Assembly: GCA_963704455.1 (NCBI GenBank)
Contig: OY969905.1
Location: 2,976,001 to 3,040,000 of the forward strand
Direction: 5' to 3'
Source of the DNA: DASTCZ01 sp963704455
Lineage (GTDB): Bacteria; Acidobacteriota; Terriglobia; Acidiferrales; UBA7541
Length of the DNA stretch: 64,000 bases
Below the pieces are notes generated by a model. That model was not told the DNA's origin and searched no databases. It saw only the letters and a program-made list of their open reading frames with translations. The position numbers and the translations under genes are program-made. Of the stretch, positions 23,412-32,260 are shown in pieces; the stretch's first letter is position 1, and the number at the start of each line of letters is the position of its first letter.

Positions 23412-26042
23412 TTAGTCGTGACGGAGGATGGACATCGGGTCGAGCCGAGATGCGCGGCGGGCGGGCTTCACGGCGGCAATTGCGGCGGCCAGGAGGACAA
23501 TGGCGATACTTACCGGATAGACCGGCAAGTCGAGATTATTTCGCATGAAGAACTCGCTGGCGGTAATACGCGCGACGGCGAACGCAAGAATCACGCCGAT
23601 GACAAGACCAATCGCGGTGAGCTTGATCGATTGGGAGAGCACCAGCCGAATTACGGAGCGCGAGGTCGCGCCCAGCGCCATGCGGATGCCGATTTCCCTG
23701 GAACGCTGTTCGACGAGATATGCGATTACGCCGTAGATTCCGATTGCGGTAAGCGCCAGAGCCAGTGCGCCAAGCGCTTCGGAAATTCCCGCGAAAACGC
23801 GGAAAGGAAAATACTGAATATCAAGCACCTGCTGCATCGGCGTCATTTGAGTTACCGCGCCGGGAACAGCGTCCGAGAGCGTCGCATCCAGCAATTGCCG
23901 CGCAAGCTCGGGATTCCCGCGAACCCGGACCAGCAGCGAGTAGTCAAAGGGCGCAGCCGCATTCAACGGGAAATAAAGACTGGATTCATCCATGCCTGAA
24001 ATCAACGAGCCGCTCACGACATCCCCGGCAATGCCAATCACCCGCGCAGTTGTGTATCCCGGCAATTTGCCAAACCTCGCGGTCTGTGGGGGAAGCTGGA
24101 TACGCAGGGTTTGATCCAGCGCATCGGAATTCGGCCAAAACTTTCGAGCCGTGGCTTCGCTTACGATGATGACAGGTTCTTCCGCGCGAGCTTCGTCCGC
24201 CTTGAAATCCCTGCCGCGCTTGATGGGGATGCGCAGTACGTCAAAGTATTCGGGCGAGACGAAATTGAAGCCCGCATAGACGAAGCTGGATGCGCCTTGG
24301 GGCGCGACTAAGATTCCACGCAATTCACCGAAGAGAGGAGCGCGCCAGACGGTAGCTTGTAATTCGACAGACCTGTCGGAAGCCATCGTCGCGGCAACTT
24401 TTCCTCGCAAATCCTGCCGCGTGTCAATGTCAATGACGTTGTGAATATCCAAGCCGACATCGACATTTTCGACTTGCCGCTCACGGCGCAGGAAAATCCC
24501 CGAACAAATCAACAACATGACGCAAATCACCACTTGTGCCACGAGCAGGATGTTACGCAATCGTCCGGTTCGATACCGACTGCTGAAATCCCCGCGAGTC
24601 GCCCGGATGAGATCGCCGCTCGTCGCTTGCAATGCAGGAGCGAGGGCGAATCCCAACATGGATATGGCCGCAGCAATCAAAACAAAGGTGAACACACGCC
24701 AGTCCAGATGGATCGGCACGATGCGAATCTCGCTTGCAAATTCGGAGGGGAGAATTGAGTACAGCGCCTTAATTCCAAAGACGGTCCCCATCCAGGCGAT
24801 GCAAAAGCCCAGCGCCGCCGACGGCGCCGCGAGGACAAAACCCTCGGTGAGTAGTTGGCGGATCAGGCGCGGCCGGGCAGCTCCCACCGCAAGCCTCAAT
24901 CCGATTTCGCGTTGCCGCCCTATCGCGCGAGCCAACATCATGTTGGCAACGTTTGCGCACGCAAGGAGCAGGATAAGGACGAAAACCGCAGCCGCAGAGA
25001 GCGCTGCTTCAATCGTTTCGCGCGTGAGGGGGATTGACGTCGCGTTGGACTGAAGTCCAACAGCAATCACTCTATCCTCCGGCGCATATTTCGCGGTGAT
25101 GCCCTTCGCTGAAACAAGCAATGACGCCTGCGCCTGACTGAGCGCGATGTTTGGCTTCAACCTTCCTGTTATTTCCAGCGGATGAATGTTCCCGGGCCCG
25201 AAAAGATCGGGGCCATTGAGGAGCTGTTTGTACATCGTCATGGGCGCCCAAAAATCCGGAGGCTGATTCTGTATGCCCGCAAAGTTGCGGCGCGCGACTC
25301 CAACAATCTCAAAAGGATGCCCTTGAAGCAGGATTACCCGGCCGACCACGGACGGATCCTCCTGAAACCGCGCTTTCCAAGCCGCGTGGCTCAGAACAAT
25401 CACGGGATTGCTTCCGGGGGTCGCGACGTCGGACGGGATGAGAGTGCGGCCGATTTCCGGAGTCACGCCAAGCATGGAAAAATAGTTTCCCGAGACAAGC
25501 ACCCCTTTAAATGTCTCTCCATTGAGGCGTACATTGGCGCGCCGCATGGCAACGAGATCGGAAAAAGCCGGATTATTCTGCCGGAGTTGCTGAAATTCTT
25601 GCCACGAAAATCCGCGGCCAGAAACAGCTTTTGTATTCCACCACATCGAATAAAGGCTGTAGGGATCCTGGACCGAAAACGGCGCGAGGACGTAGGCGTT
25701 GAAACCCGTGAATAAAAGGGTGTTGAGGCCAAGCGTCAGGCTGATGGTAAGAATCACCGTGAATGAAAAAAGCGGCGCTTTACGCAAATCACGAATCGCG
25801 TAGCGGATGTCTTGCCACAGCGATTCGAGCCAGACGAAATTCCAGATGGTGCGGCTATCCTCGAGGGCGAGGGTCATGTTGCCGAAGGAGCGGGAGGCGG
25901 CCGCGCGTGCTTCATCCGCAGTCATGCCCTCATGACGCAAACGGGCTTCCGTCATTTCGCGGTGCGCGCGCAATTCTTCTTCAAGGTCACGTTCCATGGA
26001 ACGGCGCCGTACGAGGTGGCGAAGGCGATTCCAGAGTCTCAT
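23412..26042 (-). CDS. ADOP-type MacB/FtsX-like permease
   Basis: An 876-aa membrane protein. The N-terminal cytosolic part (MRLWNRLRHLVRRRSMERDLEEELRAH, residues 1-27) and the motif SFGNMTL are typical of acidobacterial duplicated orphan permeases. A first transmembrane helix (about 92-117) is followed by a MacB-like periplasmic domain, a first FtsX block (LILLLACANVANMMLARA, GRQREIGLRLAVGA), a second periplasmic domain and a second FtsX block (GIYGVIAYLVEQRSREIGIRMALGA). It ends DPMSILRHD rather than the common DPLVALRYE. Its start overlaps the upstream PadR gene by 4 nt (ATGA). No ATPase gene is nearby, as is typical of ADOP. Transport substrate unknown. Confidence 0.92.
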   Translation of the reverse strand: MRLWNRLRHLVRRRSMERDLEEELRAHREMTEARLRHEGMTADEARAAASRSFGNMTLALEDSRTIWNFVWLESLWQDIRYAIRDLRKAPLFSFTVILTISLTLGLNTLLFTGFNAYVLAPFSVQDPYSLYSMWWNTKAVSGRGFSWQEFQQLRQNNPAFSDLVAMRRANVRLNGETFKGVLVSGNYFSMLGVTPEIGRTLIPSDVATPGSNPVIVLSHAAWKARFQEDPSVVGRVILLQGHPFEIVGVARRNFAGIQNQPPDFWAPMTMYKQLLNGPDLFGPGNIHPLEITGRLKPNIALSQAQASLLVSAKGITAKYAPEDRVIAVGLQSNATSIPLTRETIEAALSAAAVFVLILLLACANVANMMLARAIGRQREIGLRLAVGAARPRLIRQLLTEGFVLAAPSAALGFCIAWMGTVFGIKALYSILPSEFASEIRIVPIHLDWRVFTFVLIAAAISMLGFALAPALQATSGDLIRATRGDFSSRYRTGRLRNILLVAQVVICVMLLICSGIFLRRERQVENVDVGLDIHNVIDIDTRQDLRGKVAATMASDRSVELQATVWRAPLFGELRGILVAPQGASSFVYAGFNFVSPEYFDVLRIPIKRGRDFKADEARAEEPVIIVSEATARKFWPNSDALDQTLRIQLPPQTARFGKLPGYTTARVIGIAGDVVSGSLISGMDESSLYFPLNAAAPFDYSLLVRVRGNPELARQLLDATLSDAVPGAVTQMTPMQQVLDIQYFPFRVFAGISEALGALALALTAIGIYGVIAYLVEQRSREIGIRMALGATSRSVIRLVLSQSIKLTAIGLVIGVILAFAVARITASEFFMRNNLDLPVYPVSIAIVLLAAAIAAVKPARRASRLDPMSILRHD

Positions 26043-26374
26043 GTGGCCTCCAGGACGCGGGCGATACCGGCGATGAGTGAGTCAAAGCTTCTTTTTTCCG
26101 CGGCCAACTGGCGACGGCCTGCAGGAGTGATGCTGTAGAAGCGGGCACGGCGGTTATTCTCAGAGGCGCCCCATTCCGCAACGACGAAATCGTTCAACAG
26201 CAAACGCTGTAAAGCGGGATACAGCGATCCTTCACCGATCTTGAGCGCGTCCCTGGAAACCTGCTGGATGTGCTGGGCGATTCCGTAGCCATGATTGGGG
26301 CCGCGGCTGAGCGTGTGGAGGATCAGCATCTCCAGGGTGCCGGGCAGAAAATTGGGTTCGGAGGGGCGTCCCAT
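26039..26374 (-). CDS. PadR-family transcriptional regulator
   Basis: A 111-aa winged-helix regulator. The PadR signature is clear: LPGTLEMLILHTLSRGPNHGYGIAQHI, then IGEGSLYPALQRLLLNDFVVAEWG, and the C-terminal RRARFYSITPAGRRQL. It is translationally coupled to the ADOP permease (4-nt overlap), so it probably controls that operon and itself. ATG 26374 has no clear Shine-Dalgarno; with the promoter proposed at 26389-26417 the leader would be only about 8 nt. Confidence 0.92.
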   Translation of the reverse strand: MGRPSEPNFLPGTLEMLILHTLSRGPNHGYGIAQHIQQVSRDALKIGEGSLYPALQRLLLNDFVVAEWGASENNRRARFYSITPAGRRQLAAEKRSFDSLIAGIARVLEAT

Positions 26375-26388
26375 CGGCTGTCGACGGG

Positions 26389-26417
26389 AGTATGCAACAG
26401 CCGGAGAAACATAGCAA
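26389..26417 (-). promoter_or_regulatory. Candidate promoter for the PadR-ADOP operon
   Basis: On the minus strand TTGCTA (26417-26412) is followed after 17 bp by CATACT (26394-26389), each matching four of six bases of the -35 and -10 consensus. The predicted transcription start is about 8 nt from ATG 26374, giving a very short leader. Confidence 0.4.
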
Positions 26418-26467
26418 GAAATATCTGATGGGATGGTGTGAGCCGCCCGAACGATTGTTTGATTGGA

Positions 26468-27004
26468 TTATTTCGCGGGGGGCTTCAGGGAATAGGCGGA
26501 GTGCATCAGGCCAGTGGGCGGATAGAGTTCCTGGTGAGTGAAAGTGAAGCCCAACCTGGCGAGGACTTTGCCGGAGGCGAAATTGTCCGGATGATGCGCG
26601 GCGAAAAGTTCGTGGATTTGGAGCGCGTTGAAGGCGTGATCGATTACGGCGGCCCCGGATTCAACGGCAAATCCCTGTCCCCAAAATTGCGGGCGAAGAT
26701 AAAAGCCCATTGAAAAGATGTGCTGCTCGGGTTTGCGCGAGCGCATGCCCGCGCAGCCGACGTGTTCGCCATTTGACAGCAGGAAAATCGGCCAATACTG
26801 GACGTGGTACGCGCGCATCGAAAAAAGTTCGCGGACCAAACGCTCCTGGACCTGCTCGTCGGAAAAAGGGCCGCCGACGAAGCGCGTGACCAGAGGCTCG
26901 CCCCAAATGGCGCGGGCGAGAGGCAAATCTTCGGCGGTCCAGCAGCGGAAGCCGAGGCGGGCGGTCTTCAGGAAATAGTCTTCGTGGTTGGTTGTGATTC
27001 CCAT
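26468..27004 (-). CDS. GNAT-family N-acetyltransferase (RimJ/RimL-like)
   Basis: A 178-aa protein with the GNAT fold. It opens with LKTARLGFRCWTAEDLPLARAIW, typical of the RimJ/RimL-like branch. The acetyl-CoA-binding motif A is FYLRPQFWGQGFAVESGAAV. The C-terminal part HHPDNFASGKVLARLGFTFTHQEL matches the usual '(E/H)-x-N-x-x-S-x-x-(V/L)-L-x-(K/R)-x-G-F' motif. Acceptor substrate (protein N-terminus or small molecule) cannot be told. It stands alone, divergent from the DUF4139 gene at 27203. Confidence 0.87.
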   Translation of the reverse strand: MGITTNHEDYFLKTARLGFRCWTAEDLPLARAIWGEPLVTRFVGGPFSDEQVQERLVRELFSMRAYHVQYWPIFLLSNGEHVGCAGMRSRKPEQHIFSMGFYLRPQFWGQGFAVESGAAVIDHAFNALQIHELFAAHHPDNFASGKVLARLGFTFTHQELYPPTGLMHSAYSLKPPAK

Positions 27005-27202
27005 GAGACGTTTCAGGAACGGTTACGTTTCAAGAATCTGATTATACAGCCAACAAAAATTGTGTGCTGTTGCTTGGCACTGGGGAACCGAAGTGGCGCG
27101 GGCGGCGTCCGATTCTATGAGCAGCATTACATCAGGCATAAGCATCTTGAATGGGTGCTGCAAAGCATCGTTGCAAAGTAATGCCGCAAAAGGAGGATTT
27201 CC

Positions 27203-29464
27203 ATGCGAGCGCAAAATAAGGCCCGGGCCCTGGTTTCTTTCTTGCTTGTGATTGCGATGGTATTTCCCGCATTTGGGCAGCAGCCCAGTTCACAGATGGC
27301 GAAAGGTGGAGCGAATTCGCCGGCTCCGGCTTCGACGCAAAAACTGCCGCTGCGCCGCGTGGTGCTTTACAAATCAGGCGTGGGATATTTCGAGCACGGC
27401 GGGAAGGTTCACGGGAATGAGGATGTGGAGATTGATTTGACGAGCAGCCAACTGGATGACGTGCTGAAGTCGCTGACGGCGCTGGACCTGAATGGCGGGC
27501 GGATCGCGGGCGCGAATTACAACTCTCAAGATCCCGCCGGACATCAACTGGAATCGCTGCCCGTGGCGATTGCGGATAAATCGAAGCTGAGCGAACTGCT
27601 GGAAGAGCTGCGCGGGGCGCGGATGGAAGTGAAGAATGCCGCGGGAATATTCACCGGACGGCTGATTAGTGTGGAGGAGAAAAAGGCTACACAAAAAGAG
27701 GGCGATGAGCCTGACTCCAAAACAGGCGCGGAGCAAATCTCGTTGATGGCCGATAACGGCGAACTGCGTAGCTTCGCTTTGACTCCAAGCACGAGCCTGC
27801 GATTTACGGACCGCGACCTCGAACAGCAACTGGCGCGGGCATTGGGATTGATGGACGCGGCGCATCAAGAGGACACGCGTCATCTTGTGCTGACGACAAC
27901 CGGAAGCGGGGACCGCGAGTTGCGCGTGAGTTACATCAGCGAAGTCCCGGTGTGGAAGACGACGTACCGGCTGGTGCTGCCATCGGATGCGAGCCGGAAG
28001 CCGTTGCTGCAAGGATGGGCGATTGTGGACAACACAGTGGGCGAGGATTGGAACAACGTGGAGCTGTCACTCGCGGCGGGCGCGCCGCAGTCATTTATTC
28101 AGCAGCTCTCGCAGCCGCTGTACACGCGGAGGCCGGTGGTGCCGCTGCCGCAGGGGGCGCAGATAACTCCACAGACTCATGCGGGGACGCTGGATGAGTT
28201 TAAGAACTATCAACTGTCGGCGCGGATCTTCGCTCCGCCCCCGCTCCCGGGCGATGCTTCCGGGCGAGGAGGGGGAGTCGGCAATGGAGTTGGGGGCGGG
28301 CTCGCAAATAGAACAGAGAACTTCTCAGCCGGCATCGGCAACCTAAACCGGAACAAGAACATGGCCTCGATCGCCGGCAGTGCGGTTACAGGGGACACGG
28401 GTGCGGCTTTTACTGCGGATGACGCCGAACTCAACAACTTCAACATAAACGCCGCGCAGGAGAGCATCAACGCGGCGCAGGGCGGCTCGCTTGGCGAATT
28501 GTTTGAGTACCGGCTGAAGGATCGCGTGACGATCCACAAGAACCAGTCGGCGCTGGTGCCGATCGTGCAGGCGGAAGTGACGGCGGAAAAAGTGGCGCTG
28601 TGGAATGCGGGGATGAATTCGGCGCGTCCGCTTTCCGCGCTGTGGCTGACGAACACGAGCGGAGAAGTGCTCGACGGCGGGAGCTTCAGCGTGGTGGACG
28701 GCGGTGCGTTTGCGGGCGAGGGACTGGTGGGGCAGATCCAGCCGGACGAGCGGCGGCTGATGAGCTACGCCGCGGACCTGGGGATGCAGGTGGTGTTGAA
28801 GGGCGACAGGCCGCCGGAAACAGTGACGCGGATTGCGGTGTCGCGGGGCGTGCTTCGCCGCACGGTGGAATCTCGGCAGACTTCGACCTATACGATCCGC
28901 AATGAGGAGACGCAAGCGCGGACGCTGATCCTTGAGCACCCGGTTCGCGCGGGGTGGAAACTCGCCGATGATTTGAAACCCGAAGAGAAATCGGCGACGG
29001 CGTACCGGTTCCGCGTGGAAATTCCAGCTAAGGGGACGAAAGCGTTTGTGGTGGAGGAGACCTCGCCCACAACGACGACAGTCCAACTGAACAATTTCAA
29101 CCAGAACACGCTGGAGATGTACGTAAACCGGAAGGAGCTGTCGCCGGAGATGGAGCAAGCGTTGCGGCAGATTTTGGCGCAGAAGGACGCCATCGCGAAG
29201 CTGGACGGGGACATCAGGCAACGGCAGGATGACGTGCAGAAGGTGTTCCAGGACCAGGAGCGGCTGCGCGAAAACATGAAGGCGTTGAAGGGCACGCCCG
29301 AGGAGAAGGCGTTGCTGCAGAGGTATACGGGAGAGCTGAATGACGAGGAGAACCAGCTTGCGGCGACGCGCAAGGAGATTAGCGAGCTGGAGGCGAGGCG
29401 GAAGCAGGCGCAGGCGGAATTGGATGCAACGATCGAGAAGATGGCGTTCGATGTGAAGATGTAG
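27203..29464 (+). CDS. DUF4139 domain-containing exported protein
   Basis: A 753-aa protein with a signal peptide (MRAQNKARALVSFLLVIAM, cleavage near FGQQ) and a strong Shine-Dalgarno (AAAGGAGG). The domain starts LPLRRVVLYKSGVGYFEHGG and runs through SYISEVPVWKTTYRLVLP and QGWAIVDNTVGEDWNNVEL. A linker of about 100 residues, rich in Gly, Asn and Ala, sits where the paralogue at 20606 carries a TonB-plug-like insertion. It then resumes with ELFEYRLKDRVTIHKNQSALVP. The last 120 residues are strongly coiled coil (RQRQDDVQKVFQDQERLREN) and end KMAFDVKM. The family (DUF4139, related to MuiA) has no settled biochemical role. Confidence 0.88.
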   Translation: MRAQNKARALVSFLLVIAMVFPAFGQQPSSQMAKGGANSPAPASTQKLPLRRVVLYKSGVGYFEHGGKVHGNEDVEIDLTSSQLDDVLKSLTALDLNGGRIAGANYNSQDPAGHQLESLPVAIADKSKLSELLEELRGARMEVKNAAGIFTGRLISVEEKKATQKEGDEPDSKTGAEQISLMADNGELRSFALTPSTSLRFTDRDLEQQLARALGLMDAAHQEDTRHLVLTTTGSGDRELRVSYISEVPVWKTTYRLVLPSDASRKPLLQGWAIVDNTVGEDWNNVELSLAAGAPQSFIQQLSQPLYTRRPVVPLPQGAQITPQTHAGTLDEFKNYQLSARIFAPPPLPGDASGRGGGVGNGVGGGLANRTENFSAGIGNLNRNKNMASIAGSAVTGDTGAAFTADDAELNNFNINAAQESINAAQGGSLGELFEYRLKDRVTIHKNQSALVPIVQAEVTAEKVALWNAGMNSARPLSALWLTNTSGEVLDGGSFSVVDGGAFAGEGLVGQIQPDERRLMSYAADLGMQVVLKGDRPPETVTRIAVSRGVLRRTVESRQTSTYTIRNEETQARTLILEHPVRAGWKLADDLKPEEKSATAYRFRVEIPAKGTKAFVVEETSPTTTTVQLNNFNQNTLEMYVNRKELSPEMEQALRQILAQKDAIAKLDGDIRQRQDDVQKVFQDQERLRENMKALKGTPEEKALLQRYTGELNDEENQLAATRKEISELEARRKQAQAELDATIEKMAFDVKM

Positions 29465-29535
29465 GACCCAAAAAGCGATTTACGCGGATGCCGCCAATTT
29501 TGCGGAATGTTATTCTCTCCGGTTAAGGAGGAAGG

Positions 29536-30273
29536 ATGCGGATTGGCGGCTTCCGCGTGCTGACGTTTGATTGCTACGGCACGCTGGTGGATTGGGAGGC
29601 GGGAATACTGGGCGTGCTGCGTCCGTGGGCTGCACGCGCGGGGATTCGCGTGGGCGACGCGAAACTGCTCGCCGCTTTTGGCGAGGCAGAAAGCGAAGTG
29701 GAACATGGGCAGCCGGGCGCGGCGTATCCGGACGTTTTGCGGGCGACGCATGCGGGGATTGCGCGGCGGCTGGGCGCAAGCCCGGATGCGGCGGCGGGCG
29801 ATGCGCTGGGTCGGTCGGTGGGAGATTGGCCGGTGTTCGCGGACACGCCGGATGCTTTGCGGCGATTGCAGCGGCGACACAAGCTGATGATTGTGTCGAA
29901 CGTGGACCGGGCATCATTTGCGCGGACACACGCGAAGCTCGGCGTGAAGATGGATGCGGTGGTGACGGCGGAAGAGGTGGGCGCGTACAAGCCCGACTTG
30001 CGGATGTTCCGGCGAGCACTGGAAGTGGCGGCAGAGTGGGGCGCGGGGGCGGGCGAAGTGCTGCACGTGGGGCAGAGCCTGTATCACGATCACGTGCCGG
30101 CGAAAAAACTGGGGCTGGCGACGGTGTGGGTGCGGCGGGCGAGCGTGGCGGGGAGATTTGGAGCGACACGGGATCCGGGCGAGGCGGTGCAGCCGGATTT
30201 GATTGTGAGTTCGATGAAGGAGCTTGCGAATTTGGAAGAGCAGGAAGAGGCGGCCGCGGCAACGCGGAATTAG
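29536..30273 (+). CDS. HAD-superfamily hydrolase (haloacid dehalogenase type II-like)
   Basis: A 245-aa hydrolase preceded by AAGGAGGA. Motif I is LTFDCYGTLVDWEAG with the nucleophilic Asp and the D-x-Y-G-T form of the 2-haloacid dehalogenase branch. Motif II is IVSNVDRASF; motif III Lys is in GAYKPDLRMF; motif IV is VGQSLYHDHVPAKKLG. The cap is helical (residues about 17-95). Substrate could be a haloacid or a phosphate ester; dehalogenation is not proven by sequence. Confidence 0.87.
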   Translation: MRIGGFRVLTFDCYGTLVDWEAGILGVLRPWAARAGIRVGDAKLLAAFGEAESEVEHGQPGAAYPDVLRATHAGIARRLGASPDAAAGDALGRSVGDWPVFADTPDALRRLQRRHKLMIVSNVDRASFARTHAKLGVKMDAVVTAEEVGAYKPDLRMFRRALEVAAEWGAGAGEVLHVGQSLYHDHVPAKKLGLATVWVRRASVAGRFGATRDPGEAVQPDLIVSSMKELANLEEQEEAAAATRN

Positions 30274-30380
30274 TTTTGGAATTGGGCGGGGAGTTGACTC
30301 AACAGAAACGTGGGCCGCGCGGAAATCCGGGAAAACACAGCTTTCTCTTAGAATGGTGGAAGGCCTCTTGAGGTACCACC

Positions 30381-30743
30381 ATGACTCGCCGAGCTTTCTT
30401 TGCATTTGTTGTTTTGGGATTGCTGGTTGGGGGAAATTCCTTCGCGCAAGAGAAGTCGACAACGATTTCAGGGGTTGTGCAGGGCGCCGACGGAAAGCCG
30501 CTGGCTAAAGCGCGCGTTTATTTGCAGCCGAGCGATGGGCGGGCTCCGCACACTGTGGTGACGGACGCGGAAGGGCGGTATCAATTTGCGAATCTGCGGG
30601 CGGGACTTTACGACCTGAAGGCGCATGCGAACGGGGCATGGACGGAATTGGAGCGCAATATAAATGTGCACGCGAAGGAAGATGTGACAGTGAATTTGAA
30701 ATTCAAGCCGCCCGCAGCGACTCCCACGAAACCACCGCAGTAA
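30381..30743 (+). CDS. Small exported carboxypeptidase-regulatory-like domain protein
   Basis: A 120-aa protein with a signal peptide (MTRRAFFAFVVLGLLVGGNSF) and a single carboxypeptidase D regulatory-like fold: TTISGVVQGADGKPLAKARVY, then VVTDAEGRYQFANLRAGLYDLKA and a final strand VTVNLKFK. A proline-rich tail ends it. This fold also forms the N-terminus of Oar-like TonB receptors and part of the insertion at 20606. It stands alone here, possibly as a surface or periplasmic binding module. Function unknown. Confidence 0.8.
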   Translation: MTRRAFFAFVVLGLLVGGNSFAQEKSTTISGVVQGADGKPLAKARVYLQPSDGRAPHTVVTDAEGRYQFANLRAGLYDLKAHANGAWTELERNINVHAKEDVTVNLKFKPPAATPTKPPQ

Positions 30744-30775
30744 TTCCACGAGAGAAAAGCCCCGCAATTTAATAA

Positions 30776-31555
30776 TCAATGCGCCGCGGGGGAAATGCCT
30801 TCACCGCGCAGCAGGCGCGTAAATTCGCCGAGTTCCGCTGTATTTAAATCCGAGACGGCCCAGAAATTCATTCCACCACGAGTCCAGGAAAATGCGTTGT
30901 AGCCCTGTGAGGCGGCACGAGTTTCAGCGCGCTCGGATTCGCCGGGCGCGGAGATGACGAAGACATTGATGATGTGCTTGCGGCGTCCGTAAACGAGCGC
31001 GGCGGCGGGGCGGTGATCCAGATAGTCGAGGCGGCCGCCGAGGAGCGGGAAGCCCTGCGCGGCAAAATTTTCGACAGGCGGAGAGAAATCAAGACGGCCA
31101 TCGAACCAGGGTTTCACGTTGTGCTGGTCGGTGGATTCGATGTCGGAAAGATGGCCGGGCATGAGCGAACGGATGTGCTCGGCGATGGCTTCATCGGCAA
31201 GCGCGGTGGGCGCTGGAGTGCGCTGCGATGGAATGAATTTCCACGCCAGTACGGCGCAGAGCGCGAGCGCAGCGGTTGCCGCGGCCCATCGCCACTGCCA
31301 GCCTCCGGCACGCTCGCGGGATACCTCCGGCATGGCTTTGCGGATGTCGGCGCGCACGCGCTGCGCGAGATTTGCGGGCGCTGAATAGCGCAAACTTGAA
31401 TGATTGAGAGCCGCGCGGAGGTCACGGTCACCCTTCACGGTGGCGGCGCAGGCCGGGCATGCGCCCAGATGGTCTTCGACCTCGAGAGTGTGGACGAGAT
31501 CCAGCTCCGCATCGGAGTAGGCGGGAAGCAGGCGGGCGGAATCTTCGCAGGTCAT
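30776..31555 (-). CDS. Anti-sigma factor with zinc-binding N-terminus
   Basis: A 259-aa membrane protein. The ASD-type zinc motif H29-x3-C33-x2-C36 (DHLGACPAC) lies near the N-terminus and one transmembrane helix (AAATAALALCAVLAWKF) near residues 90-107, followed by an extracytoplasmic domain. ATG 31555 shares one base with the sigma-factor stop (TGATG), so expression is coupled; a GTG at 31558 is an alternative. It should hold the ECF sigma factor at the membrane and release it on an envelope signal. Confidence 0.88.
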   Translation of the reverse strand: MTCEDSARLLPAYSDAELDLVHTLEVEDHLGACPACAATVKGDRDLRAALNHSSLRYSAPANLAQRVRADIRKAMPEVSRERAGGWQWRWAAATAALALCAVLAWKFIPSQRTPAPTALADEAIAEHIRSLMPGHLSDIESTDQHNVKPWFDGRLDFSPPVENFAAQGFPLLGGRLDYLDHRPAAALVYGRRKHIINVFVISAPGESERAETRAASQGYNAFSWTRGGMNFWAVSDLNTAELGEFTRLLRGEGISPAAH

Positions 31556-32103
31556 CACGCAACTCCTTGCTCGGCGGAACGCCGCCCGATTTCCGCGGGC
31601 CGCGCGAGCACGGCGCGCAGACGCTCGCGGCCGCGGGCGATGCGTGACATCACCGTGCCGATGGAAACTCCAGCCACTTCGGCGATCTCCTTGTAAGACA
31701 TCTCTTCCAATTCGCGGAGGACGACGGCCTCGCGGAACACGGCGGGAATTTCATCGAGGGCACGGCGCAAGCGGGCGGCCTCATCTCCAGCGACGCTGAG
31801 CGACTCCGGACTCGGCGGGAGCGCGGTGGAATGCGTCAGCTCGTCAAATTCTTCGGCGAGATCGGCGGCGCGATTGCGCGAGAGCCAGGTGAAGCAGCAA
31901 CGGCGAACGATGGCGAGCAACCAGGAGCGCGCATCACCGCCGCGGTATCCATCGAAGAATCGGACAGCGCGCAACATGGCCTCCTGCACCAGATCCTCGG
32001 CATCGGACGGATTGCGGACCAGCCAGCGCGCGAGGTTATACGCCGCGTCGAGATGCGGAAGAATGGTGTGCTCAAAACGTACGCGCTGATCAGCCGCCGT
32101 CAT
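31555..32103 (-). CDS. ECF-type RNA polymerase sigma factor
   Basis: A 182-aa sigma-70 factor with only regions 2 and 4. Region 2: NLARWLVRNPSDAEDLVQEA and FFDGYRGGDARSWLLAIVRR. Region 4: EIPAVFREAVVLRELEEMSY, KEIAEVAGVSIGTVMSRIAR and GRERLR. It is followed directly by its anti-sigma gene. The 157-bp divergent space to the metallophosphoesterase gene probably holds its promoter; no clear GGAAC/GTC-type autoregulatory motif was found. Target genes unknown. Confidence 0.93.
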   Translation of the reverse strand: MTAADQRVRFEHTILPHLDAAYNLARWLVRNPSDAEDLVQEAMLRAVRFFDGYRGGDARSWLLAIVRRCCFTWLSRNRAADLAEEFDELTHSTALPPSPESLSVAGDEAARLRRALDEIPAVFREAVVLRELEEMSYKEIAEVAGVSIGTVMSRIARGRERLRAVLARPAEIGRRSAEQGVA

Positions 32104-32260
32104 GCATTCCCTTCAAGAACAGTTTGCGAGGCCGCGCCCATTTCGAGCTATCAGATGCAAGACCGCGGGCGGAGGATTTTTATTCCCGGAGCAAAATTCG
32201 CCGCGCAGCGGGGAATAACGGCGCGCCCGGCTCCGTCAGGATGAACGGAGGGAAAAACCG